Shown piece after piece: positions 8,878 to 18,518 of a stretch of DNA of 64,000 nucleotides (the first letter of the stretch is position 1; each line of letters begins with the position of its first letter). Made by a program: the position numbers and the translations under genes. The notes below the pieces were generated by a model. It made no database searches. It had not been told where the DNA came from and saw only the letters and a list, made by a program, of their open reading frames with translations. The stretch is taken from assembly GCF_900088825.1 (NCBI RefSeq), contig NZ_LT592170.1, positions 1,042,852-1,106,851 on the forward strand, given 5' to 3'. Source of the DNA: Thiomonas delicata (lineage in GTDB: Bacteria; Pseudomonadota; Gammaproteobacteria; Burkholderiales; Burkholderiaceae_C).

Positions 8878-10131
8878 ATGTGGAATCTCACCGGCCCCAT
8901 CCAGCACATCAGCCATTACCACGCCGAGCTCACCCGCATCCGGCGTGACCTGCACACCCATCCCGAACTCGGTTTCGAGGAACGCCGCACGGCGCAATTC
9001 GTGGCGACCGAACTCAGCCGCTATGGCGTGGATGAGGTTCACACCGGCATCGGCCGCACCGGCGTGGTCGGCGTGATCCGGGGCCGCCTGGAGGCGAAAC
9101 CCTGTCCGGATGTTCCTGCAGGGGCCGCCGCCGAGCCTTGCGTGCGCGCCGTGGGCCTGCGCGCCGACATGGACGCCCTGCCGATTCAGGAAGACAGCGA
9201 ATATCCCTGGCGTTCCAGCCGTAACGGCGTGATGCACGCCTGCGGCCACGATGGCCACACCACGATGCTGCTGGGAGCGGCGCGCTATCTCGCGACGACG
9301 CGGCAGTTCGCTGGGACCGTGTATTGCATCTTCCAGCCCGGCGAGGAGGGCCTGGGCGGGGCCAAGGCCATGATGGACGATGGCCTGTTCGCGCGTTTCC
9401 CCGCGGACTGGATCTTCAGCATGCACAACTGGCCGCAGCTGCCGGCTGGCCGCATCGGGCTGGCGCCGGGGCCGATGATGGCCGCGGCGGACCGCATCAC
9501 CATCAAGGTCACGGGCGAAGGGGGGCATGGCGCGCATCCCTACCTGACGGTCGATCCGGTGCTCGTCTCGGCGCACATCATCACCGCCGTGCAGAGCATC
9601 GTCGCGCGCAACGTCAATCCGCTGGACGAGGCGGTGGTGAGCATCTGCGCCCTGCAGGGCGGTGATCTGGCGGCGATGAGCGTCATTCCGCGCCATGTCA
9701 CCCTGGTCGGCACGGTGCGCACTTTCCGCGCCGAGGTGCAGGCCCTGGTGGAAAAGCGCCTCAACCACATCGTGCAATCGGTGGCTCAGGCCTTCGGCGC
9801 AACCGCCGAACTGGAGTACGAGCGCATCTATCCGGCCACCATCAACACGCCGCAGGCGGCGCATTACGCGGCCGAGGTCGCCGCGGAACTGGTGGGCGAT
9901 GGTTCCGTGGTCCGCAACCTGCCGCCCAGCATGGGCGCCGAGGATTTCGCCTTCATGCTGCAGGCCAAGCCAGGGGCCTATCTGCGCCTGGGGCAGGGCA
10001 GCGAGGGCGGCTGCTTCCTGCATACCCCGCGCTACGACTTCAACGACGCCGTGCTTCCGCTGGGGGCGGCGCTCTATGCCCGATTGGCCGAACGCGTGCT
10101 GAGCCAGCCGACCGGCGTGATGATGCTATGA
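8878..10131 (+). CDS. M20-family amidohydrolase (hippurate hydrolase/aminoacylase type)
   Basis: A cytosolic metallo-amidohydrolase of 417 residues. Family motifs are RRDLHTHPELGFEE, LRADMDALPIQE, HACGHDGHTTMLLGAA (metal ligands), FQPGEEGLGGAKAM, and MGAEDFAFML near the C terminus. Such enzymes remove acyl groups from amino acids or hydrolyse hippurate; the substrate here is unknown. The ATG at 8836 would extend the protein through the sorAB terminator hairpin, so 8878 is preferred, although no clear ribosome-binding site precedes it. An insertion-like stretch rich in Cys/Ala/Pro around residues 68-84 (EAKPCPDVPAGAAAEPCVRA) is unusual for the family. Confidence 0.85.
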   Translation: MWNLTGPIQHISHYHAELTRIRRDLHTHPELGFEERRTAQFVATELSRYGVDEVHTGIGRTGVVGVIRGRLEAKPCPDVPAGAAAEPCVRAVGLRADMDALPIQEDSEYPWRSSRNGVMHACGHDGHTTMLLGAARYLATTRQFAGTVYCIFQPGEEGLGGAKAMMDDGLFARFPADWIFSMHNWPQLPAGRIGLAPGPMMAAADRITIKVTGEGGHGAHPYLTVDPVLVSAHIITAVQSIVARNVNPLDEAVVSICALQGGDLAAMSVIPRHVTLVGTVRTFRAEVQALVEKRLNHIVQSVAQAFGATAELEYERIYPATINTPQAAHYAAEVAAELVGDGSVVRNLPPSMGAEDFAFMLQAKPGAYLRLGQGSEGGCFLHTPRYDFNDAVLPLGAALYARLAERVLSQPTGVMML

Positions 10132-10212
10132 GACTGCGAAGCCGTTACCCTTAGGGCTGCACCGGGCGATTTCTCCCGGTGCGGGCATTGAGCACAATCT
10201 GGAGGACCAAGC

Positions 10213-10458
10213 ATGGCTTTGATCGGGTTTCTCATCATTGGCGCCATTGCCGGTTGGTTGGCCGGCGTCATCACCAAGGGCGGCGGTTTCGGCCTGCTGG
10301 GCGACATCATCGTCGGCGTCGTCGGGGCTTTCGTCGGCGGTTTCCTGTTTCGCATGCTCGGCTTGTTTCCGGGCGGCGGCATCGTGCCGAGTCTGATCGT
10401 CGCGACGATCGGCGCGGTCGTACTACTGTTCCTGATTCGCCTGGTCAAGCGCATGTAG
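10213..10458 (+). CDS. GlsB/YeaQ/YmgE-family small membrane protein
   Basis: An 81-residue, glycine-rich protein with three hydrophobic segments and the pattern IIGAIAGWLAGVITKGGGFG then VGVVGAFVGGFLFRMLG. This is the transglycosylase-associated (GlsB/YeaQ/YmgE) family, small inner-membrane proteins linked to stress responses but without a firm biochemical role. A strong ribosome-binding site, GGAGGA, lies upstream. It appears monocistronic, with 240 bases of noncoding DNA before convergent tyrS. Confidence 0.85.
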   Translation: MALIGFLIIGAIAGWLAGVITKGGGFGLLGDIIVGVVGAFVGGFLFRMLGLFPGGGIVPSLIVATIGAVVLLFLIRLVKRM

Positions 10459-10600
10459 CCGTTTCAGGCGCGGAACGCCTCCCGGTTTGCGCAGCAGGCC
10501 ATGGTCGTCCGGAAGCCGACAACTTTCGTCTCCCGGCTGCCAAAAATTGCCTTCAGCAGCCGAGAATTGTCAGGCATGGTGCATGTTTTCGCGCCGAAAA

Positions 10601-10616
10601 CGTGAACGGGTTCACG
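10601..10616 (-). terminator. candidate weak terminator of tyrS (perfect 16-bp palindrome)
   Basis: CGTGAAC-GG-GTTCACG is a perfect inverted repeat in the convergent gap between the GlsB-like gene and tyrS. On the minus strand it is followed by TTTTC, so it could end tyrS transcription about 80 bases past the stop. The T tract is short, and the palindrome could instead be a protein-binding site. Confidence 0.4.
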
Positions 10617-10698
10617 AAAACGGGGCTGTGACGACCCATCAGGCGCGCAGCGTGAAAGCGGCCATGCGCAGAGGAATGAGCCACGCGGGCCGCGGCTT

Positions 10699-11994
10699 TT
10701 ATGCGAGGGTCACGCGCGCAAACTTGCGCTTGCCCACCTGCAGCACCACGGCTCCCGCTTGAAGCCTGAGCGTGCGGTCTTCCACCACGGCGCCATCCAC
10801 GCGTACGCCGCGTTGCTCGATCATGCGCAGCGCTTCGGCCGTGGAGGGCACGAGGCCCGCCTGCTTGAGGGCGGCGGGCAACGCCAGCCCGCCTTGCGGC
10901 AGGTCGAGCGCGACCTCCGGGATGTCGTCAGGTACGCCGCCGCGCGCACGCAGTTCGAAATCGCTCTGCGCCGCGTCGGCGTCCGCGGCGCAATGGAAGC
11001 GGGTGACGATCTCGCGCGCCAGCAGAACCTTGGCATCCTTGGGGTTGCGCCCGGCTTCCACCTCGGTCCTGAGCGCGGCGATTTCGGCCAGCGGGCGGAA
11101 CGACAACAGCTCGAAATAGCGCCACATCAGGGTATCGCTGATCGACAGCAGCTTGGCGTACATGCTGGCGGGCGCCTCCTGAATGCCGATGTAGTTGCCC
11201 TTGGACTTGGACATCTTCTCCACGCCGTCCAGGCCTTCGAGCAAGGGCATGGTCAGGATGCACTGCGGTTCCTGCCCATACTCCTTCTGCAGTTCGCGTC
11301 CGACCAGCAGGTTGAACTTCTGGTCGGTTCCGCCGAGTTCCAGGTCGCTGTGCAGCGCCACGGAGTCGTAGCCCTGCATCAGCGGGTACAGCAGTTCGTG
11401 CATGGCGATGGGAACCCCGGACTTGAAACGCTGGGTGAAGTCATCGCGTTCCAGCAGCCGCGCCAGGGTGTACTTGGCGGCCAGGCGGATCATGCCGTCG
11501 GCGCCCAGCGGCTCGCTCCACTCGGAGTTGTAGCGAATCTCGGTGCGCTCGGGGTCGAGCACGAGGCTGGCCTGGGCGTAGTAAGTCTCGGCGTTGGCCC
11601 TGATCTGCTCGAGGGTCAGCGGCGGGCGGGTGGCGTTGCGCCCGGAGGGATCGCCGATGCGGGACGTGAAATCGCCGATCAGGAAAATGACGGTATGGCC
11701 CAGATCTTGCAACTGCCGAAGCTTATTCAGCACCACGGTGTGGCCCAGGTGAATGTCGGGCGCCGTGGGGTCGAGTCCGAGCTTGATGCGCAGCGGTTTG
11801 CCCGTCGTAGCGCTGCGCACGAGTTTGGAGACCCAGTCGGCCTCCACCAGCAGTTCGGAGCAGCCGCGCTTGGTGATGGCCAGTGCGTGCTGCACGGCAT
11901 GAATGGTCTCGGGGTTCAGGGCTGCTGCGTTGGCTGAAGGCATGGACATGTTTGCAAGCAGGACGTCAGGATTGTGAACAGTGGAATCAACCAT
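10699..11994 (-). CDS. tyrS: tyrosyl-tRNA synthetase
   Basis: A class I aminoacyl-tRNA synthetase of 431 residues that charges tRNA-Tyr. It has the HIGH-like motif [11 protein letters not shown], the KMSKS motif in [13 protein letters not shown], and a C-terminal S4-like RNA-binding domain ([20 protein letters not shown]). This is the TyrZ-like subclass common in betaproteobacteria. The start was set at 11994 ([10 protein letters not shown]); the internal methionines [10 protein letters not shown] are an alternative. It is divergent from the M23 peptidase pair. Confidence 0.93.
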   Translation of the reverse strand: MVDSTVHNPDVLLANMSMPSANAAALNPETIHAVQHALAITKRGCSELLVEADWVSKLVRSATTGKPLRIKLGLDPTAPDIHLGHTVVLNKLRQLQDLGHTVIFLIGDFTSRIGDPSGRNATRPPLTLEQIRANAETYYAQASLVLDPERTEIRYNSEWSEPLGADGMIRLAAKYTLARLLERDDFTQRFKSGVPIAMHELLYPLMQGYDSVALHSDLELGGTDQKFNLLVGRELQKEYGQEPQCILTMPLLEGLDGVEKMSKSKGNYIGIQEAPASMYAKLLSISDTLMWRYFELLSFRPLAEIAALRTEVEAGRNPKDAKVLLAREIVTRFHCAADADAAQSDFELRARGGVPDDIPEVALDLPQGGLALPAALKQAGLVPSTAEALRMIEQRGVRVDGAVVEDRTLRLQAGAVVLQVGKRKFARVTLA

Positions 11995-12139
11995 GAGTTT
12001 TTGGGTTTTTTCGCGCAAAGGGGCTGTTAAACTCGGCGCCGCTCTGCAGCCAAAATCCGGTTGCGGCCTGCAGCCCGGCCTTCGTGACCGTCCGCATCAC
12101 CGCGCAGGCCTTGCAGTGTATTGGAGCCGCCCAGGGTCG

Positions 12140-12167
12140 CCATCCCCGCAGCGTGTCGCGGGGATGG
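12140..12167. repeat. perfect GC-rich stem-loop upstream of the M23 pair
   Basis: CCATCCCCGC (12140-12149) and GCGGGGATGG (12158-12167) form a perfect 10-base-pair stem with an 8-base loop. It lies in the divergent tyrS/M23 gap. There is no T tract on either strand, so it is not a standard terminator; it may be a leader-RNA structure or an operator. Confidence 0.6.
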
Positions 12168-12288
12168 GTGGCCACCGACAGATGCCGGACATGCTCGGCA
12201 TCGTGTCGACGTGGCGGGCTCCTCAAATTTCGCCCTGGCTGGCAAGTTCCGGCCGGTTGTTCCGCCACTCGACTAGTCAGGAGTGCGC

Positions 12289-13770
12289 ATGAATTTTTTT
12301 GTGAAAACCTCGACCCGGCTGCATGCCAGCACCGTCACGCTGCGCGCGTCTGTCGAACGCCATCCGGGTCGCGTCGCGGCATCTGTCGGTGCCGTTCTGC
12401 TCCTCACAAGTGCCACGGCTTTCGGCCTCGCCGAGTACGGCCCGCAACCCCAGCTTCCGGCCACCACCACGCTCGACATTCCGGTGTCGATGGACCTCGC
12501 GCCGCAGGCTCGGGCACTGGACGACCAGCCCCAGCTGGTCTACACCACGGCGCATGTGCGGGCCGCAGATTCCGTGGATACCTTGCTGCGGCGGCTTCAG
12601 ATCACGGATCCCCAGCAACTGCGCCTGTTGTCCAAGGACGCCGATCTTCATGGCCTGCTTCGCAGCCCTGGCCATGTGGTCACAGCCCGAGTCAACAGCC
12701 TGGGCGAACTGGTGGAATTGCAAGCGCGTCTGCCGCAAACGGGGATGGCGTCCGCTTCCCATGGCAAGGATGCGGGACTGAGCCAGACCGAATCGGCCAA
12801 GGGACGGCCCGACGCGAAGCCGCAAGCGGCGGTCGAATGGCGCTTGCTGACGCTTCGTGCCCAGCCTGGCGGTGGCTTCGCCAGGACCATTTCCCGCGAA
12901 ACCGCGCAGGCGCAGCTGCGCATGGTGAGCGGGGTCGTGCACTCCACCCTGTTCGCTGCGGCGGATGCCGCAGGCATGCCCGACACCGTGACCACGCAGT
13001 TGGTCAACCTGTTCGCTGGCGTGGTCAATTTCCGCCGCGATCTTCGCCCCGGGGATCGCTTTGCCGTGGTCTACCGTGTTTATGAGGCCAATGGGCAAGT
13101 CTTGCGCGTGGGGCGCATACTCTCGGCGCAGTTCACCAACCGCGGCACCACGCATTCGGCCGTTTGGTTCGACCCGCGCGGTCATGCCCAGGCGGCCGGC
13201 TACTACAGTCCGAGTGGGAGCAGCCTGGCCCGAGCCTTTCTGCTCTCGCCCTTGCCCTATGACCGGCTGACCTCGGGCTATGGCTGGCGCATCAGCCCCA
13301 TTTTTCACAAGCCCGAGTTCCATAAGGGGGTCGATTGGGCGATCCCGGTCGGCACGCCGGTGCGCACGATTGCCGACGGCCGCGTGGTCTATGCCGGCTG
13401 GGGAACGGGCTATGGCAAGTACGTGAAGGTCGTGCATCCCGGTGGTTTCGCCACGATCTATTCGCATCTGAGCAAGTTCGAGGTCCATGTCGGCGAGCAG
13501 GTGAAGCAGGGCGAAGTCGTGGCGCTGTCGGGCAACACCGGCTGGTCCACCGGGCCGCACCTGTACTTCCAGTTCTTTGTCAACGGCACGCCGGTCAACC
13601 CGCTGGATCTCGCGCATTACTCGCCCAAGGGCACCTCGGTTCCGGCCGCATTGCGCAGCGAATTCATCGCACAGACGGCGACGTCCGCGCAGTTGCTGGC
13701 CCTGGTTCCTGGCGCCGAGATGGCCAGTGCTAGCCAAGAGCCTCGCTCGACAATGCCCAGCAGGGGCTGA
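12289..13770 (+). CDS. LytM/M23-family protein with altered zinc site (first of tandem pair)
   Basis: A 493-residue protein with one N-terminal transmembrane segment (SVGAVLLLTSATAFGL), a long periplasmic linker with an OapA/LysM-like region, and a C-terminal peptidase M23 domain. The first zinc-binding motif is intact (His345 and Asp349 in HKGVD). The second motif reads HLYFQFF instead of HLHFE, so Tyr426 replaces the third zinc ligand and Gln replaces the usual Glu. It may therefore be a catalytically dead LytM factor that activates a partner amidase, as EnvC and NlpD do. The ATG at 12289 is preceded by AGGAG; an intact paralog starts four bases downstream. Confidence 0.85.
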   Translation: MNFFVKTSTRLHASTVTLRASVERHPGRVAASVGAVLLLTSATAFGLAEYGPQPQLPATTTLDIPVSMDLAPQARALDDQPQLVYTTAHVRAADSVDTLLRRLQITDPQQLRLLSKDADLHGLLRSPGHVVTARVNSLGELVELQARLPQTGMASASHGKDAGLSQTESAKGRPDAKPQAAVEWRLLTLRAQPGGGFARTISRETAQAQLRMVSGVVHSTLFAAADAAGMPDTVTTQLVNLFAGVVNFRRDLRPGDRFAVVYRVYEANGQVLRVGRILSAQFTNRGTTHSAVWFDPRGHAQAAGYYSPSGSSLARAFLLSPLPYDRLTSGYGWRISPIFHKPEFHKGVDWAIPVGTPVRTIADGRVVYAGWGTGYGKYVKVVHPGGFATIYSHLSKFEVHVGEQVKQGEVVALSGNTGWSTGPHLYFQFFVNGTPVNPLDLAHYSPKGTSVPAALRSEFIAQTATSAQLLALVPGAEMASASQEPRSTMPSRG

Positions 13771-13773
13771 GCC

Positions 13774-15225
13774 ATGCCGAGCCGCTCCAGTTTTTTCGCG
13801 ACCCAGCGGTTGCGCTGGGCCGCCGCACGGCGCGAGTTGCTGACTGCTGGCGATGCCGCGCGCCAAGTGCTGCGTGCGCATCCGAAGCGCGTGGCCGTGG
13901 CGGTGGGCTTTGCGCTGATGAGCAGCGGCATTGCCGCCTACGCCATCGCACCCGGAACGCCCGACCCGGCGTTGAGTCCGCGGGTCACGCTGAGCATCGC
14001 GCTGCAGACGGATGCGGCCGCGCAGGCGCAGGCCCTGGATGATCAGCCCGTTGTGCTGTACCGCACGACGCAGACCAGCCGCGGCGACACGGTGCAATCA
14101 ATGCTCAAGCGCCTCGGCGTGACCGATCCAGTCACTCTGCGGCAACTGAGCCGCGATGGGCAGATACGCAGCCTGGTGGGTGCGGATGCGGGAACCGACA
14201 TCTCGGCCGAGGTCGACAGTACGGGCCATCTGCGCAAGCTTCAGGGCCATGTGGCCGTGCGCGCTGCGGCGCTGCAGGGCGGCGGCGCGGGTGGCGAGCC
14301 GGAATGGAAGCAACTGACCTTGACGTCTTCGGGGGTGGGGTGGTCCAAATCGTTCACCCCGCTGGCTTTGCGCACGCAAACCCGTATCGCCGCGGGCGAG
14401 GTCCGGGGAACCCTGGGCAGTGCGGCCCGGAGCGCAGGCATGCCCGGATCCGTGACGAACCAGCTGGCACGCATTTTTGCGGACCGCATCAATATTCAAC
14501 GCGACCTGCGGCGCGGCGACCGCTTCGCCGTGGTCTACGAAATGATCACGGTGGACGGGCGCCCGGTGCGTGCCGGGCGCGTGCTGGCGGCCGAGATCGT
14601 CAACCGCGGCAACCCGCTGCAGGCATTGTGGTTCGCGCCGCGCGGCGATGCGAAGCTCGGCGCCTATTACACCCCCCAAGGCAATAGCCTGAACCGTGTT
14701 TTTCTAGCCTCGCCCCTGCCTTACGGCAAGGTCACCTCGCCTTTCGGCATGCGTTTCGACCCCGTGGTCAAGCGTACCCAACTGCATGAAGGCGTGGATT
14801 TCCAGGCGGCCATCGGCACGCCGGTGCGCAGCGTGGCCGACGGCCGCGTGATCAAGGCGGGACAGGAGACGGGCTATGGCAACGTGGTGAAGATCGGCCA
14901 TCCCGGCGGCTTCGAGACGGTGTACGCGCATCTCAGCTCAATCGAGGTGCGTCCTGGCCAGCAGGTGACTGCGGGCCAACGCATCGCCAAATCCGGCAAT
15001 ACGGGCTGGTCCACCGGACCGCACCTGCACTTCGAATTCCATGTGCGCGGCAAGGTGGTGAATCCCTTGAAGATGGCGCAGTACGTCCCGCCCAGTCACG
15101 CCTTGCCGGCAGGCGAGCGTGCCAGTTTCATGGCCGCTACGGCGGTGCTGAGCACCCAACTCGCCCAGGCCTCGGGTTCTCCTGCGCGCCTGGCGAGTGC
15201 GGCGCCGACCACGCAGGCGGACTGA
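13774..15225 (+). CDS. M23-family metallopeptidase (second of tandem pair)
   Basis: A 483-residue murein endopeptidase candidate with the same layout as its neighbour: N-terminal membrane anchor, periplasmic linker and C-terminal LytM domain. All zinc-site residues are present: His338 and Asp342 in LHEGVD, and His417 and His419 in GPHLHFEFH. The two proteins share segments such as LDDQP, GMP-V-T-QL, NRG and GNTGWSTGPHL, so they arose by tandem duplication. It probably cleaves peptidoglycan cross-links during growth or division. The gap to the first copy is only three bases. Confidence 0.9.
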   Translation: MPSRSSFFATQRLRWAAARRELLTAGDAARQVLRAHPKRVAVAVGFALMSSGIAAYAIAPGTPDPALSPRVTLSIALQTDAAAQAQALDDQPVVLYRTTQTSRGDTVQSMLKRLGVTDPVTLRQLSRDGQIRSLVGADAGTDISAEVDSTGHLRKLQGHVAVRAAALQGGGAGGEPEWKQLTLTSSGVGWSKSFTPLALRTQTRIAAGEVRGTLGSAARSAGMPGSVTNQLARIFADRINIQRDLRRGDRFAVVYEMITVDGRPVRAGRVLAAEIVNRGNPLQALWFAPRGDAKLGAYYTPQGNSLNRVFLASPLPYGKVTSPFGMRFDPVVKRTQLHEGVDFQAAIGTPVRSVADGRVIKAGQETGYGNVVKIGHPGGFETVYAHLSSIEVRPGQQVTAGQRIAKSGNTGWSTGPHLHFEFHVRGKVVNPLKMAQYVPPSHALPAGERASFMAATAVLSTQLAQASGSPARLASAAPTTQAD

Positions 15226-15247
15226 GGCAGGCGTCAAAGCCGCGTGC

Positions 15248-16363
15248 ATGGCCGAGTCCGGTTTGTATATCGGCCTGATGTCGGGGACTTCGCTCGACGG
15301 CGTGGACGGGGTACTGCTGCGCCTCGCCGACGAAGCCGCTGCCGTGGGCATTCGTGTGCTGCAGCATGCGCATCGCCCATTCCCGGCTGAACTCAGGGAC
15401 GAGTTGGCCGCGCTTAACCAGGCCGGCGCCGACGAGATCCACCGTGCCCAGATGGCTGCCATCGGCCTTGCCGCGGTGTACGCCGATGTGGTGTCCGACC
15501 TGTTGCAAGGCGCCGGAGTGTCCGCGGCCCAGGTACGCGCCATTGGCGCCCATGGCCAGACTGTGCGCCACCGGCCAGACTGCGGCTATACCGTGCAGAT
15601 TCAGGCTCCGGCCTTGCTCGTCGAGCGTTGCGGCATGACCGTGGTTGCGGATTTTCGCAGCCGCGATATCGCCGCGGGCGGCCAGGGGGCGCCGCTGGTC
15701 CCCGCCTTCCACCGCGCCGTGTTCGGCCAAGCGGGCGAGGCGCTTGCCGTGCTCAACCTCGGGGGAATCGCCAATCTCAGCTTGATGGACGCCGATGGCG
15801 CGACGCTGGGCTTCGATTGCGGTCCCGCCAACGTCCTGCTCGATGTCTGGGCACAGCGGCATCTGGGCGCCGCATTCGACGCCGCCGGGGCCTGGGCCAG
15901 CGGCGGGACGGTGCAGCCGGCTCTGCTGCGGACTTTGCTGGCCGACCCGTATTTCGCCAGCCCGCCCCCCAAAAGCACCGGACGGGACTATTTCCATCTT
16001 CCCTGGCTGCAAGGTTTCTTGGCCGCGCATCCCGGCTTGGCGCCCCGCGATGTCCAGGCCACGCTCGCGGAGCTGACCGCGCAGAGCGTGGCGCGAGATC
16101 TGCGCCGTCATCTTCCCGCGGCGCAAAGTCTGGTGGTGTGCGGCGGCGGCGCCAGCAATGCCGATGTGATGCGCCGTCTGCGCCAAGCGCTGCCCGGTGT
16201 CGAGGTGGTTGATTCCAGTGCCCGCGGACTCCCGCCGCAGCAGGTCGAGGCGGCGGCTTTCGCCTGGTTGGCCGCACGAGCCTTGGCCGGATTGCCGGGC
16301 AATCTGCCCACCGTCACGGGCGCGGCGGGGCCCAGAGTGCTGGGAGCGATTTATCCGGCCTGA
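15248..16363 (+). CDS. anmK: anhydro-N-acetylmuramic acid kinase
   Basis: A 371-residue sugar kinase of the AnmK family, which phosphorylates and opens 1,6-anhydroMurNAc during cell-wall recycling. Diagnostic segments are YIGLMSGTSLDGVDGVL at the N terminus, GAHGQTVRHRP, VADFRSRDIAAGGQGAPLVP, LNLGGIANLS and VVCGGGASNADVMRRL. The ATG at 15248 starts the conserved domain; a frame extension to 15197 overlaps the M23 gene. Placement directly after two peptidoglycan-acting proteins makes a cell-wall group. Confidence 0.93.
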   Translation: MAESGLYIGLMSGTSLDGVDGVLLRLADEAAAVGIRVLQHAHRPFPAELRDELAALNQAGADEIHRAQMAAIGLAAVYADVVSDLLQGAGVSAAQVRAIGAHGQTVRHRPDCGYTVQIQAPALLVERCGMTVVADFRSRDIAAGGQGAPLVPAFHRAVFGQAGEALAVLNLGGIANLSLMDADGATLGFDCGPANVLLDVWAQRHLGAAFDAAGAWASGGTVQPALLRTLLADPYFASPPPKSTGRDYFHLPWLQGFLAAHPGLAPRDVQATLAELTAQSVARDLRRHLPAAQSLVVCGGGASNADVMRRLRQALPGVEVVDSSARGLPPQQVEAAAFAWLAARALAGLPGNLPTVTGAAGPRVLGAIYPA

Positions 16364-16393
16364 GGCGGCGCGATCGGCCCAGAAAGCGAAAAA

Positions 16394-16410
16394 GCCGCCC
16401 ATCGGGCGGC
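16394..16410 (-). terminator. terminator of erpA (minus strand)
   Basis: GCCGCCC-ATC-GGGCGGC forms a 7-base-pair hairpin; on the minus strand it is followed by TTTTT. It lies 26 bases past the erpA stop, between convergent anmK and erpA. Confidence 0.85.
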
Positions 16411-16435
16411 CCATGCATGCCGGTGCTGCGGGCGA

Positions 16436-16810
16436 TCAGGTCGAAAAGGAAGAACCGCAGCCGCAGGTGGTCGTGGCATTGGGGTTCTTGATGACGAACT
16501 GGGCGCCTTCGAGGCCTTCCTTGTAGTCGATTTCGGCGCCGGCCAGGTACTGCAGGCTCATCGCGTCGATCAGCAAGGTGACGCCGTTCTTCACCATTTG
16601 CATGTCATCCTCGTTCACGGCCTCGTCGAAGGTGAAGCCATACTGGAAGCCGGAGCAGCCGCCGCCCTGCACGAAGACGCGCAGTTTGAGTTCGGCGTTG
16701 CCCTCTTCGTCGATCAATTCCTTGACCTTGGCCGCGGCGCTGTCGGTGAACAGCAGCGGGCCGGGCATTTCGGCCGTGGAAGCGGTGGTGTCTTGCATGG
16801 CTGCGCTCAT
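16436..16810 (-). CDS. erpA: iron-sulfur cluster insertion protein ErpA
   Basis: An A-type Fe-S carrier of 124 residues. The three cluster-binding cysteines are visible in [12 protein letters not shown] and in the C-terminal CGCGSSF. The N-terminal 16 residues (to AEMPGPLLF) are a non-conserved extension, and a later ATG at residue 5 is possible. ErpA passes Fe-S clusters to apo-enzymes such as those of isoprenoid synthesis and respiration. It lies downstream of argC on the same strand, a usual Burkholderiales order. Confidence 0.93.
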   Translation of the reverse strand: MSAAMQDTTASTAEMPGPLLFTDSAAAKVKELIDEEGNAELKLRVFVQGGGCSGFQYGFTFDEAVNEDDMQMVKNGVTLLIDAMSLQYLAGAEIDYKEGLEGAQFVIKNPNATTTCGCGSSFST

Positions 16811-16888
16811 GGCATTCTCCTAAAGATAGGCTGAATTCTAGGCCGCAAGGGAAACAGCCCTAGTGGGTGTGGGAAAGACAGGCGGGCT

Positions 16889-17947
16889 TTAGGGCAGCAG
16901 CGCCGGCAGGTCGAGTCCCGCCGTCTCCGGCAGGCCGAACATGATGTTCATGTTTTGCACGGCCTGCCCGGACGCGCCCTTGGTCAGGTTGTCCTGCACC
17001 ACCAGAATCATGGCGGTGTCGGGCGTGGGCTTATGCACGGCCAGCCGCAGCACGTTCGCGCCGCGCACGCTGCGGGTTTCCGGCGCGCTGCCGGCGGGGA
17101 GTACATCGACGAAGGGCTCTCCCGCATAGGCGCTCGCGTACATGGCCTGCAGATCGGCCTCTTGACCTTCGGCCGTGAGGCGCGCATACAGCGTGCTGTG
17201 CATGCCGCGGATCATGGGAACCAGATGCGGAACGAACAGGCAGCTCAGCGCCGCATCGTCGTCGCTCAGGCCGGCGATGCGGCGCAACTCCTGGTTGATT
17301 TCCGGGCCGTGGCGATGGCCCTTGACGCCATAGGCCTTGAAGTTGTCCGCCGCCTCGGCGAACAGATAGCCCAACTCGGCCTTGCGCCCGGCGCCCGACA
17401 CACCCGACGCGCAGTTGGCGATGAGGTGGCTGCGGTCCACCAGTCCCGCCGTGCGCAGCAGTGGCGCGAATCCGATCTGAACCGTGGTGGGATAGCAGCC
17501 GGGGTTGCCGACGATGCGCGCCTTGCGGATGGCCTGGCGATTGAACTCCGGCAGGCCATACACCGCCTCGGCGAGCAGGTCGGGGCAGGCATGGGGCATG
17601 CCGTACCAGCGCTCGAACGTCGCCGTGTCGCGCAGGCGGAAATCCGCCGCCAGATCAATGATGCGCACCCCGGCCGCCAGCAGCGTGCGGGCCTGGTTCA
17701 TGGCCACGCCGTGCGGCGTGGCGAAGAACACCACATCGCAGTCGGCCAGTGGAGCCTCGTCGGGCGTGGAAAAGCGAAGATCGGTGTGGCCGCGCAGGCT
17801 GGGGAACATCTCGGCGACCTGCATGCCGGCTTCTTTGCGCGAGGTGATGGCGCGCAGGTCGGCATGCGGGTGGCGCACGAGCAGGCGCAAAAGCTCCACA
17901 CCCGTGTATCCCGTGCCGCCGACGATTCCAATCCGCACCGCGCTCAT
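16889..17947 (-). CDS. argC: N-acetyl-gamma-glutamyl-phosphate reductase
   Basis: The third enzyme of arginine biosynthesis, an NADPH-dependent reductase of 352 residues. The N-terminal Rossmann motif is [17 protein letters not shown] and the catalytic cysteine lies in [10 protein letters not shown]. Full length compared with the long ArgC class. It sits between the rplM-rpsI ribosomal operon and erpA on the same strand, separated from rpsI by a strong terminator. Confidence 0.94.
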   Translation of the reverse strand: MSAVRIGIVGGTGYTGVELLRLLVRHPHADLRAITSRKEAGMQVAEMFPSLRGHTDLRFSTPDEAPLADCDVVFFATPHGVAMNQARTLLAAGVRIIDLAADFRLRDTATFERWYGMPHACPDLLAEAVYGLPEFNRQAIRKARIVGNPGCYPTTVQIGFAPLLRTAGLVDRSHLIANCASGVSGAGRKAELGYLFAEAADNFKAYGVKGHRHGPEINQELRRIAGLSDDDAALSCLFVPHLVPMIRGMHSTLYARLTAEGQEADLQAMYASAYAGEPFVDVLPAGSAPETRSVRGANVLRLAVHKPTPDTAMILVVQDNLTKGASGQAVQNMNIMFGLPETAGLDLPALLP

Positions 17948-18043
17948 TGCACCACCTTCGCAAGTTCGAGGATGGGGATGGTAATGCGCATTCGAGGTTG
18001 TTGTGACGTGGCGCGCCTACGCGGCCAGCGCGGACATGAAAAA

Positions 18044-18070
18044 GGCCCGTCTTGTGGACGGGCCTTTTTT
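18044..18070. terminator. bidirectional terminator downstream of rpsI
   Basis: GGCCCGTC (18044-18051) pairs with GACGGGCC (18057-18064) around TTGTG, with six T after it on the plus strand and five A before it (T on the minus strand). It ends the rplM-rpsI operon 47 bases past the rpsI stop. Confidence 0.9.
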
Positions 18071-18116
18071 GCCGCAGGGCCGATTGGGCCGAGCGCGGTA
18101 AACACGGGGGTGACGC

Positions 18117-18509
18117 TTAACGTTTGGAGAACTGCTTGCGACGGCGTGCACCGTGCAGGCCGACCTTCTTGCGCTCGACTTCGCGGGCGTCGCGGGTGAC
18201 GAAACCGGCGTTCGACAAGGCGGACTTGAGTCCCGCGTCATAGTCGATCAGGGCACGGGTGATGCCGTGGCGCACGGCGCCGGCCTGGCCGGACTCGCCG
18301 CCGCCGCGCACATTGACCTTGATGTCGAACAGCGCTTCGTTCTGCGTCAGCACCAGGGGTTGCTTGACCACCATGATGGAGGTCTGACGCCCGAAATACT
18401 CGTTCAGGGCCAAGCCGTTGACGGTGATGTTGCCGCTACCCTTTTTCATGAACACGCGGGCCACAGAACTCTTGCGGCGGCCGGTGCCGTAATTCCAATC
18501 TCCGATCAT
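18117..18509 (-). CDS. rpsI: 30S ribosomal protein S9
   Basis: A 130-residue ribosomal protein with the usual N terminus ([15 protein letters not shown]), the core [20 protein letters not shown] and the invariant C-terminal tail RRRKQFSKR that reaches the P-site tRNA. It follows rplM by nine bases, the conserved L13-S9 operon. Confidence 0.97.
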   Translation of the reverse strand: MIGDWNYGTGRRKSSVARVFMKKGSGNITVNGLALNEYFGRQTSIMVVKQPLVLTQNEALFDIKVNVRGGGESGQAGAVRHGITRALIDYDAGLKSALSNAGFVTRDAREVERKKVGLHGARRRKQFSKR

Positions 18510-18518
18510 GGCAACTCC

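Noticed and set aside
10759-11937. Long plus-strand open frame (392 codons) opposite tyrS
   Set aside because: Antisense shadow of a high-GC gene; composition is Gly/Arg/Gln/His-rich and no family resemblance is visible.
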